A DNA stretch of 64,000 bases from Lingula anatina. Taxonomy: Eukaryota > Brachiopoda > Lingulata > Lingulida > Lingulidae. The stretch covers positions 1 to 64,000 of the forward strand of contig NW_019775584.1 of NCBI RefSeq assembly GCF_001039355.2. The letters run 5' to 3'. The stretch's first letter is position 1, and each line of letters opens with the position of its first letter. The position numbers were made by a program, and so were the translations under genes. The notes beneath the pieces are model-generated. The model worked only from the letters and a program-made list of their open reading frames with translations, made no database searches and was not told the origin of the DNA. Shown one piece after another: positions 12,101 to 22,270 of the stretch.

Positions 12101-15100
12101 AGAGACACCTACCCAGACCACAGTTGTCACACAGCACTAGAGACACCTACCCAGACCACAGTTGTCACACAGCACTAGAGACACCTACCCAGACCACAGT
12201 TGTCACACAGCACTAGAGACACCTACCCAGACCACAGTTGTCACACAGCACTAGAGACACCTACCCAGACCACAGTTGTCACACAGCACTAGAGACACCT
12301 ACCCAGACCACAGTTGTCACACAGCACTAGAGACACCTACCCAGACCACAGTTGTCACACAGCACTAGAGACACCTACCCAGACCACAGTTGTCACACAG
12401 CACTAGAGACACCTACCCAGACCACAGTTGTCACACAGCACTAGAGACACCTACCCAGACCACAGTTGTCACACAGCACTAGAGACACCTACCCAGACCA
12501 CAGTTGTCACACAGCACTAGAGACACCTACCCAGACCACAGTTGTCACACAGCACTAGAGACACCTACCCAGACCACAGTTGTCACACAGCACTAGAGAC
12601 ACCTACCCAGACCACAGTTGTCACACAGCACTAGAGACACCTACCCAGACCACAGTTGTCACACAGCACTAGAGACACCTACCCAGACCACAGTTGTCAC
12701 ACAGCACTAGAGACACCTACCCAGACCACAGTTGTCACACAGCACTAGAGACACCTACCCAGACCACAGTTGTCACACAGCACTAGAGACACCTACCCAG
12801 ACCACAGTTGTCACACAGCACTAGAGACACCTACCCAGACCACAGTTGTCACACAGCACTAGAGACACCTACCCAGACCACAGTTGTCACACAGCACTAG
12901 AGACACCTACCCAGACCACAGTTGTCACACAGCACTAGAGACACCTACCCAGACCACAGTTGTCACACAGCACTAGAGACACCTACCCAGACCACAGTTG
13001 TCACACAGCACTAGAGACACCTACCCAGACCACAGTTGTCACACAGCACTAGAGACACCTACCCAGACCACAGTTNAGCACTATCTCGTTGGGTTGTTCG
13101 GAGGTTTCACCTTGGCAAGTACAACAATGGATCTCTCCCTGGCTGGGCCCTGTGAATTTAACTGGAATTACTTTCTATTCATTATTGTAAAATAAGTGCT
13201 GATTTACCATGTCAGCATCTAGATCAGTTTTTTTTTTTAGTTTTTGGTTTAGCAAAACATCTAAAATATAAGTTCATCTACAGGAATTTGTAAGCAGTTA
13301 TATTCTTGTGGTTATTTTTGATTGATAAATTACTCAGGATTTGTCCAAATTTAATTTTGAAATGGCCAAATGATAAATAATAGAACCTAAACAAAATTAT
13401 GCATGATGACACTCAGCTTGTAACAGAATATCTTAAATTCCTATGGAAATATTCAAAGCATGGTGAGTCATTATAGATATTCTTTGTCTTGAATACATGT
13501 GTATATTGAAGTTAAAACATTACCTCTCTGTATGTGCCTAAACAATGCCCAATAACAGGAGTCATCCTCAAACTTCACAAAACATTTCTCTACTTTGGAG
13601 TCCACCTGAAGTCCAATTAAAAGAACATATAACACTCAAGTAACAAAAATTTTCAGTTCAAATTAGACTTCAAATAAATGTGATAGCATAGTTGTGGGGC
13701 TGCCATGGCAACTATTGCCTAACATATATTATGGCAATTATTACCTTCAGTAAAGTTCCCAGATACAACAGGCCGTCACTCCAAGTCACCAACACTTCCT
13801 GTCCTTCCCAGAAAGTCTTGTCGTCCTGGGGTTTGTCTGTACTGTGCGTAGACCCAGCCTTACTTCTCCTGCGACTTTCAGACTCATTTTCAGTATCAAG
13901 CTCAGTTTCTGTGCAAGTTGTGGAGTCACCACCAACATGTTTTCCATCTATGTTTGTAAACAATTAAAGGAATTAAATAGCAAATTACTAATGTACATTT
14001 AAACAATGAACTGTGTACAAGATCTTGTTTTTGACCAAAGTTAGAAATCACAAAGGAATCCAAATATATCAAAACCCAGTTATCAAGCTGAAACTTGTAC
14101 GCTGTCAATGATGCACACTCCATCTAAAAAAACATTTTGAGATAAAATGCTCAAATACTATTAAAAAAGGCAACCAAGTGATTTTGAAAAAATAATGACT
14201 TTTTTGTCTTAATGAAAAAAAAAAATTGATAGAACAGTTAATTTTAGGCAATGTATCTTTCAAGCTATATGTTCAATGTACAGAACACATACAGATATTT
14301 AAAAGGCAAATATCTCAATGATTTAAATGTTTAATTTATTTCATATGGAAAAGTTTAGATATATTACTTACTGCACACAGATGAAATGATTCTTCTCTTG
14401 CGTATTTTCTTCATGCTTGCCGAGCGTGCCATGCCCTCCGTTTTGGCTCTTCTTGTTGGCGTAACCTTGACATTTTTATCCATGTCTAATGTTCTCAATC
14501 TCTTGGCCACTGGGGATTTAGGAGAGCCCTTAGATGACTTCCGCTTCTTCACTTTCACCTGAGAACGGTCTGACTTCTCATCATCATAGACAGATTCCCC
14601 GTCTGATGAAGAGGAGGAATAGCTAGAAGCATTACCATTCAAAAGATGTTTGTCAGCTCTGGACTTTGGACTTCTCCTTATGCTAGTTTTAAAGTAGATC
14701 TCTGTGGTGTCAGTGTCAGTGGACTCATCATCTCGCTCACCAGCACTGGATGTATCGGTCTTGCCAGATTTTGCCTTCATTCTAACTGGAGTTTCTCCCA
14801 CCATAGAAGAAATGCTACCACCACCCTGTTTCTCTTTAAGTTTATTTGCCTTTAATGGCACTGTCCCGTTACTAGATAAGGGTGATAGATCAGTACTCGT
14901 TGTAGGTGGTGCCACCTGTCGAACTTTCTGTCTGGACTGACTTAGTGGGGAAACAGCAGCTCTGGTTTCTCTCCTAGGTGGAGCAGGTGGGCTACCCATG
15001 TCCATTTGTTTGACAGGTTTATTCAAAGCAGCTTTTAACTCAGTAAAGTTTTGACTAGGTGGGATGCTTGCTCTCTTTGTCTCTGACTTCAAACCTAGAA

Positions 15101-15564
15101 TTTATACAGCAACCTTAAATGAAGTAAACACGTCAATGTACATAGTTTCAGTCAATTTTACACTTTTCAAGTACTACGTTAGTTTTTGTGGTAAATTAGA
15201 CAAAACAAGTACAATTTCTTCAGATACTGAAATATGAATAAAATAATTTTACCTTAAAGCATTTACAGTAAGTGATATAAATTTTATTTCTTCACAATTA
15301 AGTTTTGACACTTTGTGAAAAGTACCCAGAGCAGGAATGGGTCATTGCCATTTAACCTTATATGTCCATATTATTACTGCCTGCCTGTATGTAAACAGAT
15401 GAGTGCATATGCACAGGCCATTATGACTAACCTTTGAGGGGTGTTGGGGTGCGTGACTTGGACTCACTCCGTCGACTACGTGTAGGACTGGGAGAACCCT
15501 TCTCCCCACCACCTCTCAACCCTCCCACTCTGGCAGGGCTTGTGCTACTTTCTCTGGAACTCAT
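5356..15564 (-). CDS. MTF2: Polycomb-like PHD finger protein (PHF1/MTF2/PHF19 family), complete split gene
   Basis: Accessory subunit of PRC2 that links the complex to chromatin in the nucleus. Fifteen coding exons join in phase: 15564-15432, 15094-14372, 13947-13745, 13605-13524, 13149-13063, 10907-10807, 10418-10359, 9465-9389, 9152-9100, 8852-8741, 8398-8275, 7805-7738, 7225-7052, 6469-6355, 6165-5356, giving about 975 residues. The order is a serine-rich basic N-terminus (1-285), Tudor (about 300-380), PHD1 (about 385-440), PHD2 (about 480-540), extended-homology region (about 545-660), basic linker, and C-terminal chromo-like domain ending VQYLVEWEG plus three residues. The start is the first ATG after an acceptor at 15566. 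The N at 13076 hides at least 7 bases of the PHD1 exon. The protein is longer than vertebrate members (about 570-600 residues), nearer to fly Pcl. Which vertebrate paralogue it matches best is not decidable; a single pro-orthologue is likely. Confidence 0.95.
7052..8398 (-). CDS. MTF2: MTF2 exons for the extended-homology (winged-helix) region
   Basis: Exons 8398-8275, 7805-7738 and 7225-7052. They encode [12 protein letters not shown], a [20 protein letters not shown] helix, then [10 protein letters not shown] and a basic stretch [19 protein letters not shown]. In PHF1 and MTF2 this region binds CpG-containing DNA, and the lysines in the KKK wing are conserved here. The last exon must end at the donor after position 7052 (GTATGA): a second possible donor about 40 bases downstream would put the next exon into a frame with a stop. 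Confidence 0.9.
7405..7522 (-). pseudogene. Ghost copy of the MTF2 C-terminal exon inside an MTF2 intron
   Basis: The intron between exons 7805-7738 and 7225-7052 contains about 115 bases that align with 5408-5520 of the last exon at roughly 85% identity by eye. The shared blocks are GAGATTCACCTCAGTTTT, GCCAGTCTATCCA and AAAATAGTT. Read on the minus strand it gives [12 protein letters not shown], then [11 protein letters not shown], then loses frame because of small indels. There is no clear acceptor and no continuation, so it is probably a dead exon duplicate. An alternative terminal exon is unlikely. Confidence 0.8.
8741..9465 (-). CDS. MTF2: MTF2 exons for PHD finger 2
   Basis: Exons 9465-9389, 9152-9100 and 8852-8741. 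Zinc ligands can be followed across the splice joins: [27 protein letters not shown], FICxxC-like FVCTMC. The order C-x-C...C-x2-C...H-x2-C...C-x2-C is intact. Both inner junctions split a codon (GA/T and G/CA), which fixes the exon ends. Confidence 0.93.
10359..10907 (-). CDS. MTF2: MTF2 exons: second half of PHD1 and inter-PHD linker
   Basis: Exon 10907-10807 encodes [14 protein letters not shown] and [13 protein letters not shown], that is, the H-x2-C and C-x2-C ligands of PHD1. Exon 10418-10359 is a 20-residue basic linker ([11 protein letters not shown], ending in LPYA). The first exon begins with two bases completing a glycine codon, which matches the donor inside the minisatellite unit. 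Confidence 0.93.
11266..13075. repeat. 38-bp minisatellite, about 47 near-identical units, built on the PHD1 exon end and its splice donor
   Basis: The unit (plus strand) starts ACACCTACCCAGACCACAGT and is 38 bp long; lines 1140 bp apart are identical, as expected for period 38. On the minus strand each unit reads GTGCTGTGTGACAACTGTGG, then TCTGG, then GTAGGT. This encodes VLCDNCGLG, the second ligand pair of PHD1, followed by the exon's donor. So the array is a tandem amplification of the last codons of exon 13149-13063 plus intron start. It ends at an N (13076) within that exon, so copy number and the exact junction are uncertain. Confidence 0.97.
13063..13149 (-). CDS. MTF2: MTF2 exon: first half of PHD1, interrupted by an assembly N
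   Basis: After the acceptor at 13150 the frame reads [20 protein letters not shown], then NEIVL, where the N at 13076 falls. It resumes NCGLG up to the donor GTAGGT. Comparison with the repeat units implies that at least GTGTGAC is missing, restoring LCDNCGLG and an exon of about 93 bases. Use of any later donor in the array would add an arginine-cysteine-leucine and then an in-frame TAG, so only the first donor gives the full protein. Confidence 0.88.
13524..13947 (-). CDS. MTF2: MTF2 Tudor domain exons
   Basis: Exons 13947-13745 and 13605-13524. The domain reads [19 protein letters not shown], then [20 protein letters not shown], then [10 protein letters not shown]. In PHF1/MTF2/PHF19 the Tudor domain binds H3K36me3 through an aromatic cage. 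The corresponding tryptophan (TWSDG), tyrosine (LLYLG), phenylalanine (KFEDD) and a tyrosine (SCY) are present, so methyl-lysine binding looks possible. That is inferred from homology. Confidence 0.92.
14372..15564 (-). CDS. MTF2: MTF2 N-terminal exons, serine/lysine-rich disordered region
   Basis: Exon 15564-15432 gives [15 protein letters not shown] and a [17 protein letters not shown] stretch. Exon 15094-14372 adds about 240 residues rich in Ser, Lys, Arg and Pro, with basic clusters such as [15 protein letters not shown] and a run of acidic/serine residues. No folded domain is seen. Many SP and TP pairs suggest proline-directed phosphorylation; this is inference. Confidence 0.9.
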
Positions 15565-15991
15565 TCTGCAATGAAGCCTAATTATGACTCTCTAATGAAC
15601 TGTCTTGATACAAAGTGATAGAATGGATATATTTCTGTGATATAACTTGATACCCCCCCCCCTCCTCCTCCATCGCATTCCTGCGGCACCACAGAACGCG
15701 AATAATCAAGTACATTTAGTTTCCTGCTTATATGTGATATCAATCTGAATAAAGCCCAGGTCTTCCTTTTCTCCCTCTCCATCTGTACCATAAACTCGGT
15801 CCATGCTAATACCAGGCACAGAAAGGATAATGTATCGACCAAGACAACATGAGGCATTTACTTCGACAGTCTTCGTTCACAAACACCTTGCCGCCCATAT
15901 ATCAAAACACTCTTTAGGAAGGTCACCTCAAAACATCTCACTTAATGAATGTCAGATGACGAAATTAATCCATAGTTTTTACAAAACTTAC

Positions 15992-16092
15992 CCGTAATAC
16001 AGTCTGTCAATACGGGAGGTAGATAAAATGCTGACTATTTTCTCAATCACGGATTGAGTCGCCGTTTTCTCCCGCCATCTTTAAACTTAAAC
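15992..16092 (-). promoter_or_regulatory. MTF2: MTF2 promoter/5' UTR: YY1-like motif, short uORF and non-coding first exon
   Basis: On the minus strand AAAGATGGCGGGAG lies at about 16070-16083, a YY1-type motif often found at transcription starts. Its ATG opens a short frame, MAGENGDSIRD and stop. Downstream at 15992/15991 there is a good donor (CGG|GTAAGT), which would join to the acceptor at 15566, two bases before the MTF2 start codon. The 5' end itself is not visible. Confidence 0.55.
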
Positions 16093-16099
16093 TATTCCG

Positions 16100-16809
16100 C
16101 TTCACGAGGCGGATGAATATTTGTATATGTATTATATGAATTTGGATATATTCAATTGAAATGCAGCCATAATCGTATTCAGACGCTACATTTTCCGCCT
16201 TACTTTGGATTTGATTCATAAATACAAACATTTGCTTGGAAATTTAAGGACTAAATTCTCTGCCCAGATGATTGAAATCGAGGCAGCAGTTGTTCGACAC
16301 TTCCGTCTTAGGAAATGTGACGTACTTCTGTTGTTTGTTTATAACGTGACGACTGCACTGAATTCCTACGACACCCCCGCATACGAAGAAGCACATTGAA
16401 AAATCTAAGAAGCCAGCGCCTCAGCATTGCATAGACGAGCAATGACAAACCAAGGAAAGGGGGCACAGCGGGTCGCTTAACCCCCACACCAAACCACATG
16501 ATTTTCCCTGTATACCCTCTTCTCAGCCAGTAGGCCCTATAGGCCCCCTATTCTTTCCATATTTTCTACAGTAAGGCCTAAAGCCAAATGCACATTTACG
16601 TCATGATACGGAGAATATTAATCATTTTGCTTAAGTTAACAAACGGAAACAATGCGACCCGCATCGAAAGAAATAGCTTAAGTCAGTAGGCCTACACTAA
16701 CAATTTCAACTCAGATTAGAATCAGATTCTTTATTGACAAACACCTTCACATAAAGGTACAATCAATTACAATACTAGTAACTATAACATAGAACAGACA
16801 AATAAATAG

Positions 16810-16850
<41 letters not shown>

Positions 16851-18200
16851 CATATGGTTGACATCAATGACTATACAAATGGATACGTCCTGTAACTCTC
16901 ATACATGAGCACATAAAATGGCGCAACTTAAAAGTTCGGTTGATGGGTAAATGTTCTTTTCTGGAAGAAAACAACTGTAACGCATAAAAAAATAATTATC
17001 TAAACACTTCAACGGGGTTGCGTAGCTATGAGGCCTACACAGCGAACTTAGGCCTACCAAGCTGTTTAAATCCTCTGTAGCAACCAAGTGAAGTTCTTAG
17101 GCTACAATTATTAACATATGCCTACACCTGAAATAGCCTACGAACATATTCAGTGGTCTTAAAAATATTCAACCAACCAATTTCATTAGAATCTTACCTG
17201 CTCTCCTAGTTTAGAATTTGAAATTGACGCATTCCTCAGCCGTTTCTGGTCTGCCTGGTGTAGCAGATTATCATGAAACTCAAACCATAGTTCTCGGTGT
17301 ATTATTTGGCATACATTCTGCGAGTAAATATCTGTAGGCCTACAAGTATTTTACCGAAAAAAAAATTAACAAAACATACATATCCTCGGTCATATGACTA
17401 GTGGCATAAATAGTGACTGACTGCAAAATGCTTGTTTGTAGTGCTATCAACTCTCGAATATCATTTGTTGTTTCAAAGTCGGGTTTCGACATCAGATTTG
17501 AACGTTTTTTTGTTTTTTTTTTTTTTTTTTTTTTTTGTTGTTGTTGTTATTGTCGTCGTCGTTTTTTTCATTTTTATTTTTTTTTTTTTTCACGCAGCAG
17601 GATTTACATCACGATAAAAAACCTCTTAATTTACAAGTTTAAATAGACAGAAGTGTACGACATATAGACTATGCAAATCGTGACGCCGACAGTAGGCCTA
17701 CTTATAATTACATGTAAATTACGTGATTACGATCGAGTACGTATATATAATAATTATTCCGTAGGATTGAAGATATATAGGCCTATATATAATGACAATG
17801 TTGCTTGCAGAAAGCGGGCTACTTATCTATAGGCCTACTTATTTCCTTTAATTACAAAAGACTAGCCAACAGGAACACACAAAAGAACAAAATCAAGCAC
17901 AAATATTTTGGCGTTAGCTCAACTACTTTTTTGTTTTTAATAAGTTTAGGAGTGAGATATAAGGATCATTCCGCTATTGAAAAAGTTATTTAAAAGCTGT
18001 ACCCGAAGTAAAACGAATTACTTCTCTCTTACCTGGTCCAATGCAATCATGTTCTCCACAGTTTCAAATAGGCCTATTTTGGTCAAAATAAATTTTTCGT
18101 TTCTTTTATGCAAAATACTGTGCTAGATATTCACACCTGTCAACATTTATAATTGCCAGAAAGGAAGATTTCCTCGCGCCTCCAACTTATCCCGCCTCGA
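16100..18200. other. Intergenic stretch with a cluster of AGGCCT palindromes
   Basis: No gene recognised. Between about 16570 and 18075 AGGCCT occurs about nine times, mostly within TAGGCCTA or GTAGGCCTAC, for example near 16573, 16688, 17031, 17050, 17336, 17694, 17780, 17832 and 18069. An (AT)n tract lies at about 16813-16848, and a T-rich tract with GTT/GTC triplets at about 17503-17590. Confidence 0.7.
16813..16848. repeat. (AT)n microsatellite
   Basis: About 17 AT/TA units. It follows a short segment (TCAGATTCTTTATTGACAAA) that resembles the 3' tail of a retroposon, though no body of one is visible. Confidence 0.85.
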
Positions 18201-19000
18201 GACGCGCGTGCGTGCTCCTCTCTAATCAATCTTTTTAATATTTTAATTGAAAAAAAAAGAAAGAAAAGAACACCGCCCATTGTTTAAAAATATATAAACA
18301 GTTTGCTGTACATAAGTCATAAATTATTTAAGAAAAATCAAATCGCCCAGTAAGTAATTTATTAATTTTCAACTTTATGTCTTTTAATGTTTGAAGGAAG
18401 CCTTTCACAATACTCAGTAGCATTGTTTGTTGCTCTGTTAGTAGTGATTAAATATGCGTTTAAACGTTCATTTGAGGGAGATTTGTTTGAAATTGAAAAC
18501 ACAATTTACAACACAAAAATGTTACTGTTACTCAATCAGCACAAATGAGCAAATTGATCCCAATGCATTAATAACGAGAGAGGTTTTTCTCATATCATGG
18601 CAATGCGTATTTCTACGTTATCTAAGCGGATAAGATAATACATGTAGATCGATATCGTAACACACAGTTCTACCTCTACGTTATTAACCGAAAAATTATA
18701 TTTATTGTAAGGTAACTTCTGCTTACCTTCTGAAGTAGAATAAATTAAAATCAGAAATTGGGAGAAGGTTTAGTTATCAAGCCTTTTCTGATGCCCAAGA
18801 GTTTCGTAGGATTCTTCAATCCTACAAAACAAGTTCGATTGTTTTTCTTTAGTATGTGGAATAAAGCAGACATGCATGCCACATATAAACCTATGTGAAG
18901 GAGATTTTTAACACGAGTAGTTTCTCTCATAAAACAGACAGCAAATGTCCCCCTACAGTCACTTGTCCATGACTTCGCCCACTTTGCCTTAAGCAAAAAA

Positions 19001-19036
<36 letters not shown>

Positions 19037-19398
19037 AAAATAAATAAATATTTTTTGTTTCTTTGTATTATATCGATGTCGTAGAAGTCTATTTACATAT
19101 CTTTATTTTATTTCAATTGGTCAATTTTTCTTCCAGGTTGTTGATCTGAAATAGACTTGAAGCCTTGACATTATAAGAGTAAAAAAGCTAACTGAACTCT
19201 TCTTCGTAGAGGCACAATTGTCATAAATACATATAATTTGACACTGTTTCGTATTTATACTGTTCTTATAAGCATGGTTAATGCTACAGAAAACTTAATG
19301 ATATGACGTTTTCGTTATCCACTGTAATTGTTTTTGAAATTTGCTTTTCTAAAGTCTAGCTGAAAATACTGCACATATAATGTCATAAATAGTTTGGA
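18200..19398. other. Intergenic / 3' flank of the Kunitz gene
   Basis: AT-rich. It holds an (AATA)n microsatellite at about 18998-19050 and two minus-strand AATAAA signals (plus-strand TTTATT) near 19099-19110, plausible polyadenylation signals for the gene ending at 19399. An 81-codon minus frame at 18751-18996 has no splice partner and is not called. Confidence 0.5.
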
Positions 19399-22270
19399 CT
19401 ATGGTCCATATCTGTGAGGTGCGCACGACAACGGCGGGAGGAGTCTACACGTGCCTGATTTACACATTGAAGCACGAGTGCAAAACCCAGTGCTCTTCTT
19501 CTCCACACATTGGTTTGCTATGAACGGGTTCAGCAGGGAAGTACAATACTGATGGAGTGTGCAGTCGGAATCGTCCTGGCAGTCAACACACCGATTTGGA
19601 AAACCGACACATTTGTCGCTCTGGCACATCCTTCCGCGATTACACAGGGCTGTTCTGGGAAGTTTTTCGGCGCAGACGTTACACTGAAAAGCGCTGTCAT
19701 TTTTACAGTACTGGTCTACCGCGCATGCTGAATCTAACGTGCATTCGACGCACACCAGCTCGTGGCATTGGCCTGTTTGGCACATGGCGTCACGTGTGCA
19801 ACTTTCGCACGTTTCCTTTTTCAAAGCACACGTGCCTGCAGCAACCCTGCAGTAATATCCGTCGGAACAATCTCCGTCGCTGTCACAACTCACACACCTA
19901 AAGCCCGAGCACTTGCCGCTCAAGCAGTCGCTATCACCAGTGCACTGGCCCCCTACTGGTAATTTATCGGCGCAGTAATTTATATTGAATGGAGCAGCTT
20001 TGTTCTTGCAAAACTGGTGAGCCAGACAGTGGTAGTCTTCTTTGCACTCAACGCAGTGAAGTCCGTCGCACAACCCTTTCTTGCACATCTGGTAATGAAA
20101 ATTATTACTGTAGAAAGATATCAACAAGAGTATTTGTATTTTTTCCTTCTTGTTTTTTTCTTTTTTTTTTCTTTAATGTTGATGCCAGATTAATTCGGGT
20201 CTCAATTGAGCCCCTTTTTCTCTTGAAGTATTTCAAACTTTTGATAATGAAATGTAAAATGCTTTTACCAGAACTCAAATAGTAAAGAAAATATTTTAAA
20301 ATCACTTCTTATGATTTCTATATATGATATATATTCATACTTTTTATTTATTCTTTGCTTCATTCGTTTACACTCATTCTCAATATATAGCTCCATTTAG
20401 CTTTTTTTATTTTATTAAAAGTAAGCGAACGGAAGAATTGTTTTTCCAGGTTGAACTATGCTTACATCAGTGTAGCATGTTAAAAATTAAAAAATAATTC
20501 AACAAAAACTCAATAAATAGCTTGGGTCTACTCTTGCGGTGTCGCTTTGTTTTTAAAAATTGAAGAAACCTTCGTTACGATTTGTTTGATGTTTTAAAAA
20601 TATTTTAGCCATTCAATAAAATCTTCAGTTCAGTTACATCCATGATTAGATAAACGCTATAGTGGCATACTTAAATGTTTTACATGAAACACGACAAATC
20701 AGCATTCTCATTGAAAGTAATTCGCAAAACCCTCGTTACCAGGCGTTGTGACAATATGTACTTAAGGTGGAATGGAAATGTGTCAGTAAAATAAACGTAC
20801 ATCTCGTAATACCCTTTTAGCGCAGTCTCATTTTTGTTAGTATGAATAACGCGCAAATATTATCCAAAATGGTTGTTATTTTAAAACTTTCTCTAATAAA
20901 ACAGTTTAAAATCGTTACTAAATATGAACATTTCCCCCATACTAGCAAGGTATTTTTTTTTAATTTTCCATGATTCACACAAAAGCTAGATTTATCACTT
21001 TCCGTCACCACAGATTTAGAAAAAGTAGAATTCGCGAATATATCAATATATCTTTCACTTCTATTTTCACTTCTCTGTTTTCTTCAGATGGAACTATATA
21101 TTGAGAATGAGTGTCAATTAAAAACCCTTCACCAAGCAAAGGTCCCTTTAAGTAAGGCCGCTTTCACAATAGCGGACGTACGTATGCGCGGATCAAGTAT
21201 GGCCCACCCACTTCAATGCTTGTTGTGTAATTCACGCGGTATATCTATTGTCATTAACTAGGATTATGTGACCATATTTGACCAGCGGATCTGTTAGTCC
21301 GCTGTTGTGAATGCAGCCTTAGGCAATTATAGAGTACACAGAGAGCGCAGATCCCCGTGAAGACCAAATGTAAATAATTAGAAATTAACTGCTTTTATTC
21401 CAATGAACAATTCAATTGCTTATTTCCCTTCTGAAAAGCTGTCCTGAAAAATTCAAAAAAAAAAAAAAAAAAAAAAAAAAATCACATAATTGGCGGACGT
21501 ATTCTATGGTTATTTCATAAGATAAAGTATTTGTCTACCTCATCTCTGGTGCAATATTCTCCTTCCACTTTGGTCGCCCTGCACTCGTTAACCACAAGGC
21601 TGTTATTCGCAGCGTGACAGTAGGTGTTGGGCGGAGAGCACTCGGAGTCCACGGAACATCCAGCACACCTGAAACATTATTTAACAGTTACTGATTGGTA
21701 AGTCTAGAGATACAGAGGAAATATGTTGTGAATATTTTTAATCATGTGCTTTATTTCTATTTTGACTAGTACTAAATCTATTTGACCAAGAGGCTTTTTT
21801 GTTCGCACCTAAAAAATTCAAAATGCATAACTTAATGTCCAAGGATGCACATTTAAATTAGCTCATTATGTAATAAATTGGCGTGAATGATTGCTAAGGC
21901 CGTTGGAATTTTTAAAAAATTATTTTAAAAACGTGAATAAAAATCAACGTTATACCATTTAGGGACATTGTGCATATAGCTAGCAACGTTAACGTTGACT
22001 GAACATACCTGAAGTCCAAACATCTTTCTTCTGTGCAGTCTGAAGAGTTTTTACACGGACTCCCTACATCTCCAACACACCCAGAAAAGGGCAGTTTCAG
22101 CAGGGCTGAATGGACCAACTTCTTGACGTCATCCTCAGTTGCTATTGTACGAGCCAAGATGGCGGACAAGCTCTGCGTGTTTGGCAAAAAATACTGCATC
22201 AGGTCTATTTCACCTGTGATCGGGTACTGCTGGGCGTTGGAGTTGAAATTACCGAATATGGTGGAGGTAC
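19399..22270 (-). CDS. Downstream exons: rest of the peptidase-like region and cysteine-rich repeats
   Basis: Exon 22270-22009 continues GTSTIFGNFNSNAQQYP and TGEIDLMQYF, then starts the first cysteine repeat (SPCKNSSDCTEERC). Exons 21668-21539 and 20088-19399 carry the rest, with the recurring pattern GxCxxxxxCxSGxCxxxxCVxCxxDxDC-x4-YC. The pattern resembles the Dickkopf N-terminal cysteine-rich fold and similar repeats in many secreted invertebrate proteins. Wnt-pathway activity cannot be claimed from this. The stop is TAG at 19399-19401. Confidence 0.85.

Noticed and set aside
11266-13075. CRISPR-like array
   Set aside because: Units are contiguous and identical without variable spacers, and the setting is a eukaryotic intron/exon border.
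12998-13195. Plus-strand frame through the minisatellite end
   Set aside because: Antisense shadow of the MTF2 PHD1 exon and the 38-bp repeat.
17413-17646. Plus-strand frames rich in Phe and Val
   Set aside because: They are translations of a poly-T tract with GTT and GTC triplets.
18751-18996. 81-codon minus-strand frame with CFVGLKNPTKLLGIRKGL
   Set aside because: The wording looks protein-like, but there is no splice partner or repeat of it and I cannot place it in a family.
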